In this document: piece after piece, positions 36,717-48,466 of the stretch | Position numbering within the stretch: position 1 is the first letter of the stretch | Layout: every line of letters starts with the position of its first letter | Assembly: GCF_010093535.1 (NCBI RefSeq) | Contig: NW_022985175.1 | Coordinates: 930,001 to 994,000 of the forward strand | From: Lindgomyces ingoldianus | Taxonomy: Eukaryota > Ascomycota > Dothideomycetes > Pleosporales > Lindgomycetaceae | Length of the DNA stretch: 64,000 nt | Direction of reading: 5' to 3' | The notes under the pieces: model-generated | Told to the model about the DNA's origin: nothing | Seen by the model: only the letters and a program-made list of their open reading frames with translations | The model's database searches: none | Made by a program: the position numbers and the translations under genes

Positions 36717-38836
36717 TCACCATCCTGTCTTTGCTTTAATGATGTCTGCTGCCTAGCCAATTGTTAGCATTTTCATTTCTCCACTGCAAAGGCGACTCAC
36801 CTTTTCAGCGCAAGCATATACAGTCATGCTCGTCGTGGCCCCTATCAGGGTTGGCATGATTGAGGCATCTACAATTGTTAAGTCCTTCAACCCATGTACC
36901 GCAAGCTCCTCATCCACCACTCCTCCCCACTCTCTGGGCATCTTCGCCGCCGTACCCACGGGGTGATACACGCTCGGGTTAATCATATCTCGTGCCCAAT
37001 CTTTCAAAGCATTGTCGCTCGTCACTGCCACACCTGGACTTAGTTCCTCGGGGGCCCAAACTTTTAAATCGCTTTCCGTCATGTATCGGCGCATGAATTT
37101 GATGATTTCCACCATTACATCGACATCAATTGCGTTTGTTGCGGCGCGATAATCGACTGTCATTTCGGCATTCAGGTCATTCTTCGGAGGGAGCACAAGA
37201 CCTCGACTTAACGGATGCAGATTCTGGATACTCCCGCCAGGCCCGAACATCATCATCTCATTCCACTGCATATTCTTCTCGCGGAAGAGCTTGGAATAGA
37301 CTTTCTGCTGCTGCTTGTAACCTTCGATTTGGTCTTTTGTGTAAGTGGCCGGCAGATGAGAGGCCGGATCTTGGTTTTCGAAGGCTTTGGATAGCGCTTC
37401 GTACTTCTCAGGTGATACAACAGGCATACCGATCATGGCAGCGAGAGTAGGCGGAACTGACTTGCCCCAGGGATTGCGATCCTGGCGCTTTGGCAGAGAA
37501 CCATTTGGCGTTATGCCCCCTTCCCGGCGTTAGATCATTTTCCGCGGAAACCCAACACTGGAGATGAGACACTTACATTTATAAGCGATCTGTGGGATAT
37601 AGCTATGATCCTGAAAGTTCGAACCTACGCCTGGTAAATCTTCAACTACAGAAATGTTATACTCTTTCAGCAACTTCGCTGGCCCAATACCACTCTGCAG
37701 TAAGATCTGAGGCGTGTGGATAGATCCTGCAGCCAATATCACCTGTTTCCGGGCCTTGGTAGTGACAGGTGGCACAGTCGAGTCGTTCCGGGAAATGAAC
37801 TGGACACTAATAGCTTTCTTATCACTATTGAAGTTGATCTTGTTGACTTTCGCGCCGGTTAGCATTTCATAGTTGGCTCTGTTGAGACCATCCCAGTGGC
37901 CTGTACGAGAGGAAGAGCGTTTGAACTCTGTGCCGTCTTGTGAGATGGGATACCAGTATAGTCCTGCTTCCCCGGAACCGCTGTCCTCAGGGATAGTCAT
38001 GCCGGGCATTTTAGCCATTGCGTTGTAGAGATTCTCTAGAGAAATCATTAGCAAATTCTGAGCGATTTCATATAGAGATCAAAGCTAGCATACTCATGAA
38101 TGGCTCAGGACGACCTCCACTGAAAGTTGCGTAAACCCTAGCATCCTTACCATAATACTTTGAGTTGTAGCTCATGTTGAATTCTGCCGAAATCTCAGGA
38201 TCTGGAGGGCTTAAAGTAATTCCCTTAGAATTCTCATCAGCTTTCCCTTGTGTTTAGTTCTACTTGTACGGGAAGTACCTTCCGAAAGTAGGGAAGTAGT
38301 CCATTCCAGTCCCATGTCGAATTCGGCCCACCTAGCTCTTTCCAAGCATCATACTCTGGCTTCGAGCCACGAAGAAATACTTGTCCATTTACGATGGAGC
38401 TTCCGCCTACTACACATCCGATGCCAACTTGGAATGTGCGATTCCTTAAATTTGGCTGCATTTCTGAGGTGATATTGAACATTCGTCGTGGAGCCATGTT
38501 CACTTGCGTGTCTAACCGGGTATTTAGAATAGGTAATGGCGGCTAGGAGGGGGAGGAATTCGTACCAAAGTAACCGTACTCGAGCACTAACAAGGAGTCT
38601 TCGCAGCTATATTAGCTGGAAATCCTGGTGTCAACTAATGGTACTCTCTTACGCTTGCCGCCCTCGGTGAGGCGGTCTCCCACGGTTAGACCAGACGTAC
38701 CACCTCCAATGATGATATAATCGTACTCAGTGGCTAGTAGCTGAGACGGATCTGTTCGAATTTGGGCATTGTTCGATCCCACAGCGATATGTGAGATAGC
38801 ACTAACCCAGAAGAGTAAGGTTATTATAGAAGGCAT
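36717..38836 (-). CDS. Secreted GMC oxidoreductase (glucose/choline/aryl-alcohol oxidase family)
   Basis: Seven exons in transcript order: 38836-38653, 38598-38566, 38511-38279, 38223-38094, 38035-37577, 37519-36801 and 36752-36717; introns of 48-58 bp; 597 residues. MPSIITLLFWVSAISHIAVG is a signal peptide. The FAD-binding IIIGGGTSGLTVGDRL places GxGxxG at 44-49. GSSIVNGQVFLRG and VILAAGSIHTPQILLQSGIGP match the two GMC signatures. HPVGTAAKMP carries the probable catalytic His532, and DASIMPTLIGATTSMTVYA leads to the C-terminus AEKAADIIK, completed by a 36-bp last exon. The usual second active-site His/Asn is not obvious in the GATTS segment. Products oxidise alcohols or sugars extracellularly, releasing hydrogen peroxide if an oxidase. 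The second exon is only 33 bp, and one acceptor (GCGAAG) is weak. Confidence 0.9.
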
Positions 38837-40291
38837 GCCAAAGATTTGGCTAAGAATTAATACAGGGCAGGTGGAATCTAGAAGATGGCAACTATCTTAG
38901 ACTAAGGCTAGACAGTCACTACAATACCTTATGATGCCGATTGAGCTTGCTATATATAATTGATTCCCCATGGCTTACGGCAACGACAACGATCTGTTGA
39001 TCTCTTCTGAGCCTGAAAGCGATCTCACCGAAGGCGCATGCCCATTTCATATTCTTTTTATATTGGCCAAGTGCCGAGGACAATTTGTAAGGACAAAGAA
39101 GGCGAACAGTCTTCGTCGTGTTGAGAGTGTTGAGAGTGCGGAGCGAAGACGAGCGAATCGGCAATCAGGATCATAATTATGGTCATCGTGGAAGGAATAC
39201 TGAGAACATTGCAGGTGAAGGAGAGAACCGCGCTCTTCAGTGGTATCACCAACTGGCTGGAATTTGAATCGAGCAAGGATTCCCCAACTTTCCCCGTCAC
39301 GATCTCTGCACCCCGCGTTTATGTCGCGTGAGTTCCATTAACATCCAGCCTTGGGAGTTAGAAACACACTTTCCAACCTTGGAACTCGTTTATTTCCCCT
39401 GCTCCATCCCCCTTGCCAGGGCGCAAGATCGGGTAATTTACAAATAGTTTGACAGATCGAACCAATCCTGTTCTATTAGGTGGGTACTCGAGTTCTGGCG
39501 ACTTGCGAGAGGAGTCGTAAAGGGGTACGTACTTAGCCGAATTTGCGATATGAGATGAACCACCTGCCACATGTCATGTTTTGTAAAGTTGTATGATTTC
39601 AAATTATTTTAAAATAGTATATTTCCCGACGGAAAGAGATTGTATCGCTGGATATGTTGCGAATGCGAGCATGGCGCGAGCCGCTATGCCCATGATGGTA
39701 CCTGTGCGTCTTGCAGCCATTAGGGATACAAGAGTTGTATTGGCGAGTGCATTCTCACCAAGTAGGTGCACCACCTGCAGGTGGTTGATACATTTGTCAC
39801 TGGCTTCGGACCTTCGGGCTCACGAATACTGTTGCAGATATTCTCTTGGACCCCATGCAATGGCTTATAGCTGGAGGAAGAAAAAGACGTTGAATCTCTA
39901 CCATCATGTATTAGTTTTGCTGTTGTTTCATAGCATCAGTGAGGCACTGAGGCACCTCCGTCAAAAACATTTTAGGTGGACTCATAGCGGTTCGTGGATT
40001 AACAACACGCAAAATATGCTCTTTCAACTTTGTCCCGGGTTCTTCTATGGAGAATTAACGAGGGTGAATCCCTTTTCCTGTCTCCTTGATTGACGCCAAA
40101 CTGGTTCTGTATCGCGATACATTCCAGCTGAATCCGTGTAGGAATAGGCCTCATCCCTAGACCCAACTGCCTGTGCTTCATTCGGTACTAGCAGAACTTT
40201 CCCTATCGCTGTCTCGACGTGGGCATATTATTCTCGAAATAGGGCAGCGTCGGATATCGGTAGCTCTCCTTAGATATTTCTGGGAAGTCCA
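38837..40291. other. Intergenic, no supported gene
   Basis: A 166-codon plus-strand ORF (39593-40093) overlaps a protein-like minus-strand stretch (about 39790-39605, ending AMLAFATYPAIQSLSVGKY). Neither matches a family I know; these may be relics. Confidence 0.35.
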
Positions 40292-41020
40292 TCATTTCAT
40301 CTCGCTGGAACTCCAAGGCTTACTCATAGTCTGAAGGTGCGCCTGAGCCCGCTTGAAGCTTTCTTCGCGAGGTTCAACGATTCCTGAATATCCTGCGGTT
40401 GGCGTTGATCCGCCTCCTTTTGCTTCCCAAGGCTCGTCAAACGGCCAGCTTCTTCCTGGAACCGCCTGTTTTGACCTTAAAGAACGGAGCTTGCAAGACA
40501 AGTTTCGAGCGCATAACCCGCCAGTGGAGAGGATTACTCCACGTTGTATTCGGCGTCTACTATGACCTCTTGCTCCTTCAAACGATGTTCCTCTTTTGCA
40601 GCCATTTTTGCTTTGGGAGGAATTGGTCCCACATCCTCTCTCCTTGAGTTCCTCTTTTGCCACTGGCCGCTGAGTAGACTCTTGAATGCGCTCCACTACT
40701 TTACCCTGTCATTCATGGTCGTCTTCTTTAGCTTCTCTATTCTCTCTCTTCTCTCTTGTTCGATCTGCTAAAGTCTGGGTCTCATCGTGTGTAAGTACAC
40801 GCAGAACAACCACGCAATCCTGACGAACTTCGAAGCGTTCCTTGACCTGTTTCAATGCTTCGGGGCTCACAAATCTCCGATCGATTTTGGTCCAACGAGC
40901 ACCAGGCGGAATATGCTTGCCCTTTAATGCGCTCTTATGCGGAGCAACACCATCTTGAATTGGGTGAGGGTCCTCAGGGAAGTTTGCAGTCGGCTTACGA
41001 AGGATGCCCTTACATACAGT
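40292..41020 (-). pseudogene. Pseudogene of a fungal DUF8035-like protein
   Basis: From 41020 downward the minus strand encodes a stretch that I recognise as the conserved C-terminal domain of a large fungal protein family, annotated DUF8035 to my knowledge. Landmarks are GILRKPTANFPEDP, PPGARWTKIDRRFVSPEAL and RFEVRQDCVVVLRVLTHDE, followed by a charged REKRENREAKED segment. An in-frame TAG lies just before it (41021-41023) and no start codon precedes the domain. A TGA follows the charged segment near 40697. After it the frame reopens (ORF ending at 40292), while the more natural continuation (AAKEEHRLKEQEV) lies in another frame. The family name is from memory; the pseudogene call rests on the stops and missing N-terminus. 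Confidence 0.6.
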
Positions 41021-41243
41021 CTAAATTTCAGGCTCTCGTATGTGACCAACAGTATCGGGGCTTCCTGGGGATATACTTAAAGTGACCACATCTGTGGGTG
41101 TGAAATTTAACCGTTCCAGGTTCTCGGCAGCCTCAGGCAGAGGTGTTTGCATTTTTGAGGGCTTAGGGAAACACATATTGCGGGGTCAATTTTTTTGGCA
41201 ATGATTACACCCAGAGCCGTCTCCGGGGTCGCCAGTGCAACTA

Positions 41244-41938
41244 CAGTAGACTCTTGATATAACAATACAATTTTTCCTTAACTTTTTAACTAGTATAGCA
41301 AATTATTATATAATTAAACTAGTCACATGTAACTTAAAGGCATCTAAAAAAGCCTAATCTTAGCCTAAAAAGGCTTAAACCTGCCTAAAATAGCTATTTA
41401 ATGTTCTCTGCTTATGCTGCTTAACGCTCTAAAGCTTAGACTACTGTTTAAGATAATTAAAAGCCTTTATGTTACTAGTAGTAGTTCTATCCTAAGCCTT
41501 AGTAAAGCGCTAAATAATTAAGAAAGCTTTAAAAGCTGTAAAAGAGATAGTAAAAGCTTTAGCTTATTTTTTTTAGAGTAACTTTAAAGCTTACTTTTTT
41601 AGTATAATAGTATAAGAACAGGGCTCTGTAACACTGCGCCAATACAACTAAAAAAGTGCGAATAATCAACCAACAGTTGATCTTGCGTACAGAATAGTAT
41701 ATATACCCGTCGCACGTAATCGCCATCTCGGCCTTACAATTACTAAGTAAGTTCGAGATAGTTAACTAGGCATCTATATCTTTGTAACACAGTTAGGGCT
41801 TTTAGGAGTAGTAGTAGGCGCGTACAGACTGCCTTTTAGCCTTAGAGATAGCCTACTAGGCTATGTAGTATAGTAATTTTAGGTTAATTGTAACAATATT
41901 ATTGTTCTAAGGCGAACAGCTTTATTAAGAGTCTACTG
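41244..41938. mobile_element. Tc1/mariner (Fot/pogo)-like miniature element with TA duplication
   Basis: A very AT-rich 695-bp block. It starts CAGTAGACTCTTGATA and ends, on the other strand, CAGTAGACTCTTAATA. This is a 12-bp perfect terminal repeat that continues with mismatches. Both ends are flanked by TA (41242-41243 and 41939-41940), the target duplication of Tc1/mariner elements. The whole flanked repeat, CTACAGTAGACTCTT, is conserved at both ends. No transposase frame survives; internal sequence is full of stops and A/T runs. Confidence 0.65.
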
Positions 41939-41940
41939 TA

Positions 41941-43244
41941 GTCTAAATATGTTTTCTAGTGAGCATGTATCTACACCTCTTCAACGAATCTAAAGTCAAT
42001 TAGTCGAGGAACTATAAATCTAGGCCTAGTTGAGACTAATTAGCTCCAATTTAACTGATACAGCTTTGCGACATCATCCTCATTTTCCTTCTATTCCAAG
42101 CTCCTCCAAGTTTGTTTCGTAAGCTACAGAACGCCGGCCCTAAGTGGATCAAGGCGCAGGTAGTAGATTTTGTTCAAAGGACAGAGAGCTTCAAACACAG
42201 CGCCCACATTGCCCAGGTTCGTCGCGCTTCAACATCTATCGAGCTGACACTTTGCAGAGTGGGGTGCTTCCCAAAAAGAGAGATTGATGGTGTTAAATGG
42301 AAACCCAATTAAACTAAGTTGTGCCATGGCTGTAATTGTTCGTTAGGTTTATTTTATAGGATTTGAAACGAAGGAAATGTTGAAAGCTTTATACATTGGC
42401 GTACAAAATGTGGGCTTATAGAATACATCGAGAGTCCTTTAGTCAGTGGATAGGGAAGGGTATTGTGTGCAAATAAAAGCTCGCATGTTCATATAATCTG
42501 AAATGCGTAGATTGGGAGATAAAGAATACGTAAAACATAGGGAGAAAATCATGACCAATTGGGTGTTGCAATGAAAGGACGGGATGTGATTGGCCTACTG
42601 CCCCATTATCTTTTTGCCTACCAAAAAAACAAACACTGATTGATCAGATACAAAGCTCAATAAGCAACTATCAGCGCAGAGAGTATAGAATCTACGCTCC
42701 CTTTCATAAGTTTTCTTTCTGAAGGCCCTGGCGTCTCTGATGACAGCATGCTTTCATTCTAGAGCCGAGCTGCGATCCGGAGAGTCTCGATGTGGCCGTC
42801 ATTTTGGCAAAACCTATTCCGATTTGGGTATTGGTCTGACCAAATCTAGTGGCAAGCCGAGTCAGATACATGATGAGAAGAGTGCACGCGAGAAGGAACT
42901 CCAACGCTGTGGGAAAATTTTGCAATCCAAGTGAGTCACCATACTTGCAGAACATTCAGCAAAGCATAGTCACTCGAGGATCACACAATACCAGCGGACC
43001 ATCTTGCTTTGCCCCTGACTTGCTCTGGTAAAGCGGCGCCGTGGGAAGTAACAAGATCCCGGAAGTGATCTATCCGTGCAGCTAGATACCATCAAGATAT
43101 AACCACTGTGAAAGAAGTGAACTGTCTATTCCATGTGTGCTCGCCACCATCGGGCCTTCACCGACTTTCCCAATGCCATGACTGAAAGGACGCCTCTCTA
43201 TCAGATTCAAAACTAGTTCGGTCATACCCTCAACCGCCATCACT
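41941..43244. other. Intergenic, no supported gene
   Basis: Only short ORFs. A minus-strand 83-codon frame (42955-42704, start not convincing) has one hydrophobic stretch and no recognisable motif. The region forms the 3' flank of the Trs120 gene. Confidence 0.4.
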
Positions 43245-46200
43245 CTATCTCTTCGCTACAATCGTACATGGTTCCTTGATATGCCAAACCCTAAGCTTTG
43301 GCTCGCCCAGTATTTCCCTTTGAAGGATGTTTGCAGTATTACTCCTTACTCTGTTGCCTTGGTCTTCGCTCTCTGCCGTTGGAAGCTCAGCCTCTTCTAC
43401 CGTTGCGCCCACCTCAAAGGTGCCACCACAAAGTGCGACGATTCCAAGTTCGGATTCAACTGCTTGGCCAGCAGGAATTATTGGAAGCTTTTTCTGCAAG
43501 ACACCTGTCCAAGAGAATCGCTTATCCAAGTCAAGAGCGATGTTGTGAGGCAGGCCGGCTACATGAGGTTGCAATCTTAGGAGAGGTGATACAGGGTGTA
43601 GACTCCGATTATGAATTTTCGTCCTGAGTGTCAAGAAGTCGTCGACACAAACTTCGAATTTTGATTGGCCAATCTGCCGAACTTCACCTCCTTGTCCTGG
43701 GGAATCGGGTACAATTTTCGTCTCAATCATGACATCGTCCAGTTTCATTGCCTCTACCATCCTCGGAGTGAACCGAATGCTTCGAAGCTCAATATCGCCG
43801 TGTCTACCGTTACTCTCCTCTTTCCAAGTGCCTCGAATCCGCTTCAGCAACTCTGTCCGGAACCAAAAGGCCTCCCTGCTAGCTCTCTCGGCTTCTGGGG
43901 AGATTGTGCTCGCACTGACGACAAATTGGCGTTGATTCGCGGGGTTTAGTGAAGGGACTGCAGCGTAGGGGTCTGTCAAGTAAATTTTTGGAAGAACCAA
44001 TACAAGGCGGTTAACGTGTCCGGGTTGAATTACTTCATTAACTGTGTATGCTTTGCTCCAGGACCCGTCGGATTGGTCCTCCTCGGTGGGTATCGCACGA
44101 ACTTGGAGTGAGATGGAAAGCGGATTTGGCCATGAATTCCGAAGGTCAAGTAGTAGCATGCAATACTCATCGCCGAATCCTTGAATCCTAGTGTGGCGTA
44201 GGAAAATCTGGAAATGAGTATCGTCTTTGTTAAGGAGAATGGGCGAAGGAGTGGGGGATGCTACCTGCGAAACTATTGACGTAGCTCGTGAACGATTTTG
44301 TGCATTGGACCAAGCGAAATCGCCTGACAAAGGAACAATATCTGGGCGTTGGAGTTGAACACTCGCATTGACAGTGATGGAGATTGGAACAGACAGCTGC
44401 CGCGTGAAGAAGCGATCTTGGACTGCTGAACGCCTCTTTCCGAGGTTCGCGTAATCGAATTGAATGATCGCGTCTGTTAATCGAGTTCGACCAATGACTT
44501 CAATCTCAAAGGATGCCGTCTCTCCTGGTTTTATCACAAACGCCTCTTCATCCACCTCCCTACACCACCGGAGAGAAGGAAAATATGCAAGCTGAGTTTC
44601 AAGTTCGTGCAACTCAGCGGTGGGAAGATCTTTGTTTGTTGTGGATGCCTGGATCGCGGAGGTTGCAGAATCTTGAAAGGAGACGTGGATAAAGTCGACC
44701 GCGGTTGTCTGCGAGGTGTTCTGAAGTGTAATGTGAAACCGTCTCCTTTCCCCCTCAAGAACCATAAGAGCGGCCTGAGGAAGCGAAACATCTGTGACTA
44801 TCACCACAGGCTGGTCTGGAATGACAGTGAAGGTTAGGGTCTCTGGCCTTGGAGGGTTTAAAGCGCTTAACTCGGCAGAGGTAGCCACTGCAGATGGAGG
44901 ACGGGAGCTAGGAGCACCTTGGCAAGCCTCAAGTCCAATCTTCTTCATCTTTGACTCTCGTTCTGGTTTCCATGGGTCTGGGAATATTGGGAATAAGCGC
45001 TCACGGCACCCCTTCACTTTGACGAAACATCCAGTGATGTTTAAGAGCCCAGCGGAGCGCGCCATACCAACAATCGGGAACTTTTGTGTTCTGTATGGGC
45101 CAAGAATAAATAACTTTTCATGAGCCACAAAGTCCACCCCCTCCCCCGCTATCCTTAGGGAATTGACTTCTAGCTCAAAGTCGTACGGATTCTGAAGGGC
45201 AATGACAAATCGATACTCGTTGTTGGCAACGAGTATTGTCTCGGTAATACTGGTGTCCGGCTGCTTTAGCCAGGGATTGTGAATAAATGGGCCTTCTTTT
45301 ACCGAAGAGCCTGTTTCCAACTCGGCGGGACGGTGATGGGTCAGCTTGAGAGGAATGGCTTCTTCCATAATGAAGAGACCGCGAATCAGAAAGTCATCCC
45401 AGTAGTCTGTCTCGATATGCTGCAACCCAAGCTTACTGGCTGCTGCTACAGTTCGAGAAATATTTGTAAAGAGTCGACCTTGTTCCTCGCGGGGAAGAGA
45501 GACAAACACATCTGTGCTATTCGATTTGGGCGCGGTGCCGGGACCAGCCATCCTAAGCAGCAAGGCAGTGAAGTGCAATACGCCACTGAAGTCTGGCAAA
45601 GCTTCGCAGAAGGTGATGCACATCCTCAAGATGTCTAGCTTCAAGTTTAAACTCCCAAAAGACCTCAACGATGAAGTTCTAAGAATTTCCTGGACAACGA
45701 CTTGGTTGGCCGTATTTTCTGAGGAACCTGTGCCACTGGGCGCAGTGGAAGAATGTGTCAGAGGATTAGTGAAAAAGCTCTTTGAGTTCGGTATGCCGTA
45801 AATCCGCCCAAGAAGACCTAGAAACTCGTCGATACCGTTCTCAACCTCCCCTTCCCCGAGATGCAATGCCCCGGCTCCGGAATTTGTACCACTAGCCATG
45901 TTGAGAGCTGCAAGTCCTGCTGCAGGGTGCACACCCATCTCAGCAGCACCTATTTTCCGAGCTTGAACGAGTCCAGGGATCAGCGAGGTTATGAATTCTT
46001 TCATGACAATAGCCTTCTTTCTTTGTAGCCCAAGAGAAGATAAAACGGAAGCGATCCCCGCGAGAACGACTACGCGGTCAGTAGGAGTCATCCCTGCAAC
46101 CTCAGTTTGAGCCGGCAAGGCCCTGAAGAGCATGGTGGCTATGTCGTTTCTTGTAGGATTGACGCACACTCTGGGGACAGACAACCTCGGCTTTTGTCGA

Positions 46201-47908
46201 ATAGGAACGTTCTGAACAAGGTGCTGCAATGCATTGTCGTCTAGCGTTCCAGCCGAGAGATTCATCACTGCCATTAATTTTGAGAACCGAATTACGCATT
46301 CTGAGAATGCCAAAGGCGGAAGAGCTTCGCCAGCGAAGTTTGATGCTCGGTTGTAGATATTGAGAATCATATTGACAAGATCCGGGATGAGAGAGTTGAG
46401 ATTTTCGAGGGCAATCTCATGACTAGATGGTTTCGGAGGTACAGCAGTTGTGACATCTGCCATACTGCTCGACGGCGTATGTTGGGGAGATTTTGTACCC
46501 GAAGATTTGTCTGCAATTGGATAACAAATCTGGGGTATCTAGAAAGAGCAGAGGCCATTGATCAGCTACACCAGTAAGGTTTGCTACTTTGAGGAACTCA
46601 CCTGAAAGTCCATTCCGGACCATGCAAACAGTAAAAGACAGACCAGGATATTCTCAAGCGCTTTGGCATGCCAAAGATGATCGCTAAAGGCACGGGCTCG
46701 CGTCGCGCCCTCCGTGAGTTCCCTGAGGGCCTCGTGCCATTGTCCGGCGAACAAATAAAGGGTACCAATGACAATACCGACCCTCCCTCGGCCTTTATTT
46801 CGAGCACGCTCTCCCACCCCTCCGGAACCGAACCCATGAATCGAAACTCTGTCGGCACTCGAGTCCCTCGTGCTTGCTGCATTTGACTTTCCAGATGTGC
46901 TGTTTGTCCGCTGTAGGGCACCCTGTATGTTAACGCCAGATATCTCATCAAAGGTGGTAGGTGGTGTGCGTGCTCCTTGAGTGGTGGGTGAAGTTGCTCT
47001 TGGGTCTTCCGGGGCTATCACAGCGCCTGATGATGCTGAAGGCAGTACTGGCATGGACATTCGATTAAGTTCTTTTTGGGCTGTTGTGACAGGAGAACCA
47101 GGTCGAATACCTGAAGGTATCTGCGAACTTCGCCGCGTAAATTGGGAACTTAAAGTCTCCGGGTTGGCCCAGCTGGGAGGGCCCTCTGAGTGCCCATTCG
47201 GGAGAGATGCAGGTGAGGACAATGTTGGTAGGGCTTGAATCGATCTCGCCAACGTGGTCATTTCCGCTAGAAGTGTGGCAGTAATGTCGCACATAAAAGT
47301 CTTCATGGTCGTAGTCTTGAGCTGCGGGACAGGAGGTACAAGGAGAGTTCCTTCCGGAAGCCATTGATGCCGTTCTCGGGACTGACATTCAAACATCATC
47401 AGGCGATGTAAGTAGACTCTTGGGAATTGCTCTCGAATATCCTCAATGGCATTTTTAATCTCTTGAGCCTCTTCTTCTACCGGCTCGGAAATGTCGTGGT
47501 TGCCATTCTCCGCACGTGACTTCTGCAGCCAGGAATATTCTCCTGCATCTCCAATGCCAATAACCAGAAGTGGTTCTCGGAACTGTTCAAATGGAGATAA
47601 AGAAAGCTGCGAAGATGGTGGTAGAGAGGTTGAAAGGTCATAAAGAAGAGTACCGCTGGGAAATGCTAGGGGAGAGAACATGTCTAAAGTAATGCCAAGA
47701 TCAGCGAGCCACTACTACAACGGTGCTTTGGGAAAATCGTACTTCTGTCTGGCCGAGGATCAGGGCTTATGTCTCCTAAACGAACCACGCCTTCCGGCTG
47801 GAGCAGTTCGACGAAGGCTAAGAAGCGTGAGCGCTTGATGCGACCCACAGGGAGGAGAAGGGCCCGAATGCGCGCAGGCGCAATGGGGGAAAGAGGGTCG
47901 ATTGCCAT
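43245..47908 (-). CDS. hypA: TRAPPII complex subunit Trs120/HypA (TRAPPC9 homologue)
   Basis: Three exons in transcript order: 47908-47743, 47683-46602 and 46538-43245; introns of 59 and 63 bp; 1513 residues, in the size range of filamentous-fungal HypA. The N-terminus (ARIRALLLPVGRIKRSRF, GDISPDPRPDRNMFSPLAFP across the first splice) is the strongly conserved start of the Trs120/TRAPPC9 family. A long alpha-helical region follows, then an immunoglobulin-like, beta-rich C-terminal part. A variable serine/proline-rich insertion lies around residues 240-350. TRAPPII is a guanine-nucleotide exchange factor for Rab11-type GTPases at the late Golgi; loss of hypA in Aspergillus disturbs hyphal polarity. 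The symbol follows the Aspergillus name. Divergent from the DUF3684 gene; expected to be expressed constitutively. Confidence 0.92.
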
Positions 47909-48466
47909 GACGACATCGGGAGCAAGAAGGCTGCGCTGATCCTAGAAAATTTACATGTGCAGATGCGACGTTGTGGAGATGGTAGAGGAAGACATTATGA
48001 TGTGTGGACTTCGAAGAGTGAATGCCTATTGTAAGAAGAGGATTTGGCTGACCTGGCGGTGGCCCAAGTCTTGGCGCGCTAATCCCAGTTTCTGACTAGC
48101 ACGAAACGCCACGCCCCCCCCCCCCCTGGGACCCTGAATCGCGTCTCCGTCTACGCATCGTCCATACTCAACCCTCAGCCTACCTTCAAGGCACCCTAGG
48201 GCTTGACTCTCCATATCTTCTCTTTCGCTTGCATTTTAATAGCGTGGGTATAGAAGGGGTTACATCAGCATCGCTTCCTCTGCATTCTGTTTCTTTCTTT
48301 TGCCTTGCCACCAAGCTTCAAGACCCACGTCAGCCTCAGCTACTTGGACAAGTCACCTGGGCTGTGACCTCAACTTTTACTTTCGTCTGTCATCCACGGG
48401 TCTATACACATACTCTTTGCTCTACTCCGAAAACTAAAACGACTACTTCTCAACCGAGCACTAGCC
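47909..48466. promoter_or_regulatory. Divergent promoter of Trs120/HypA and the DUF3684 gene
   Basis: 558 bp separate the two start codons. The interval contains a 13-C run (48114-48126) near its middle and a C/T-rich stretch just before the DUF3684 start. No TATA box is obvious, as expected for housekeeping genes. Confidence 0.5.
48114..48126. repeat. 13-C homopolymer in a divergent promoter
   Basis: Uninterrupted run of 13 cytosines after ACG. It may act as a nucleosome-excluding tract or simply be a slippage-prone site. Confidence 0.9.

Noticed and set aside
39593..40093. 166-codon plus-strand ORF
   Set aside because: Composition is not protein-like in its first half and an equally plausible frame lies on the other strand.
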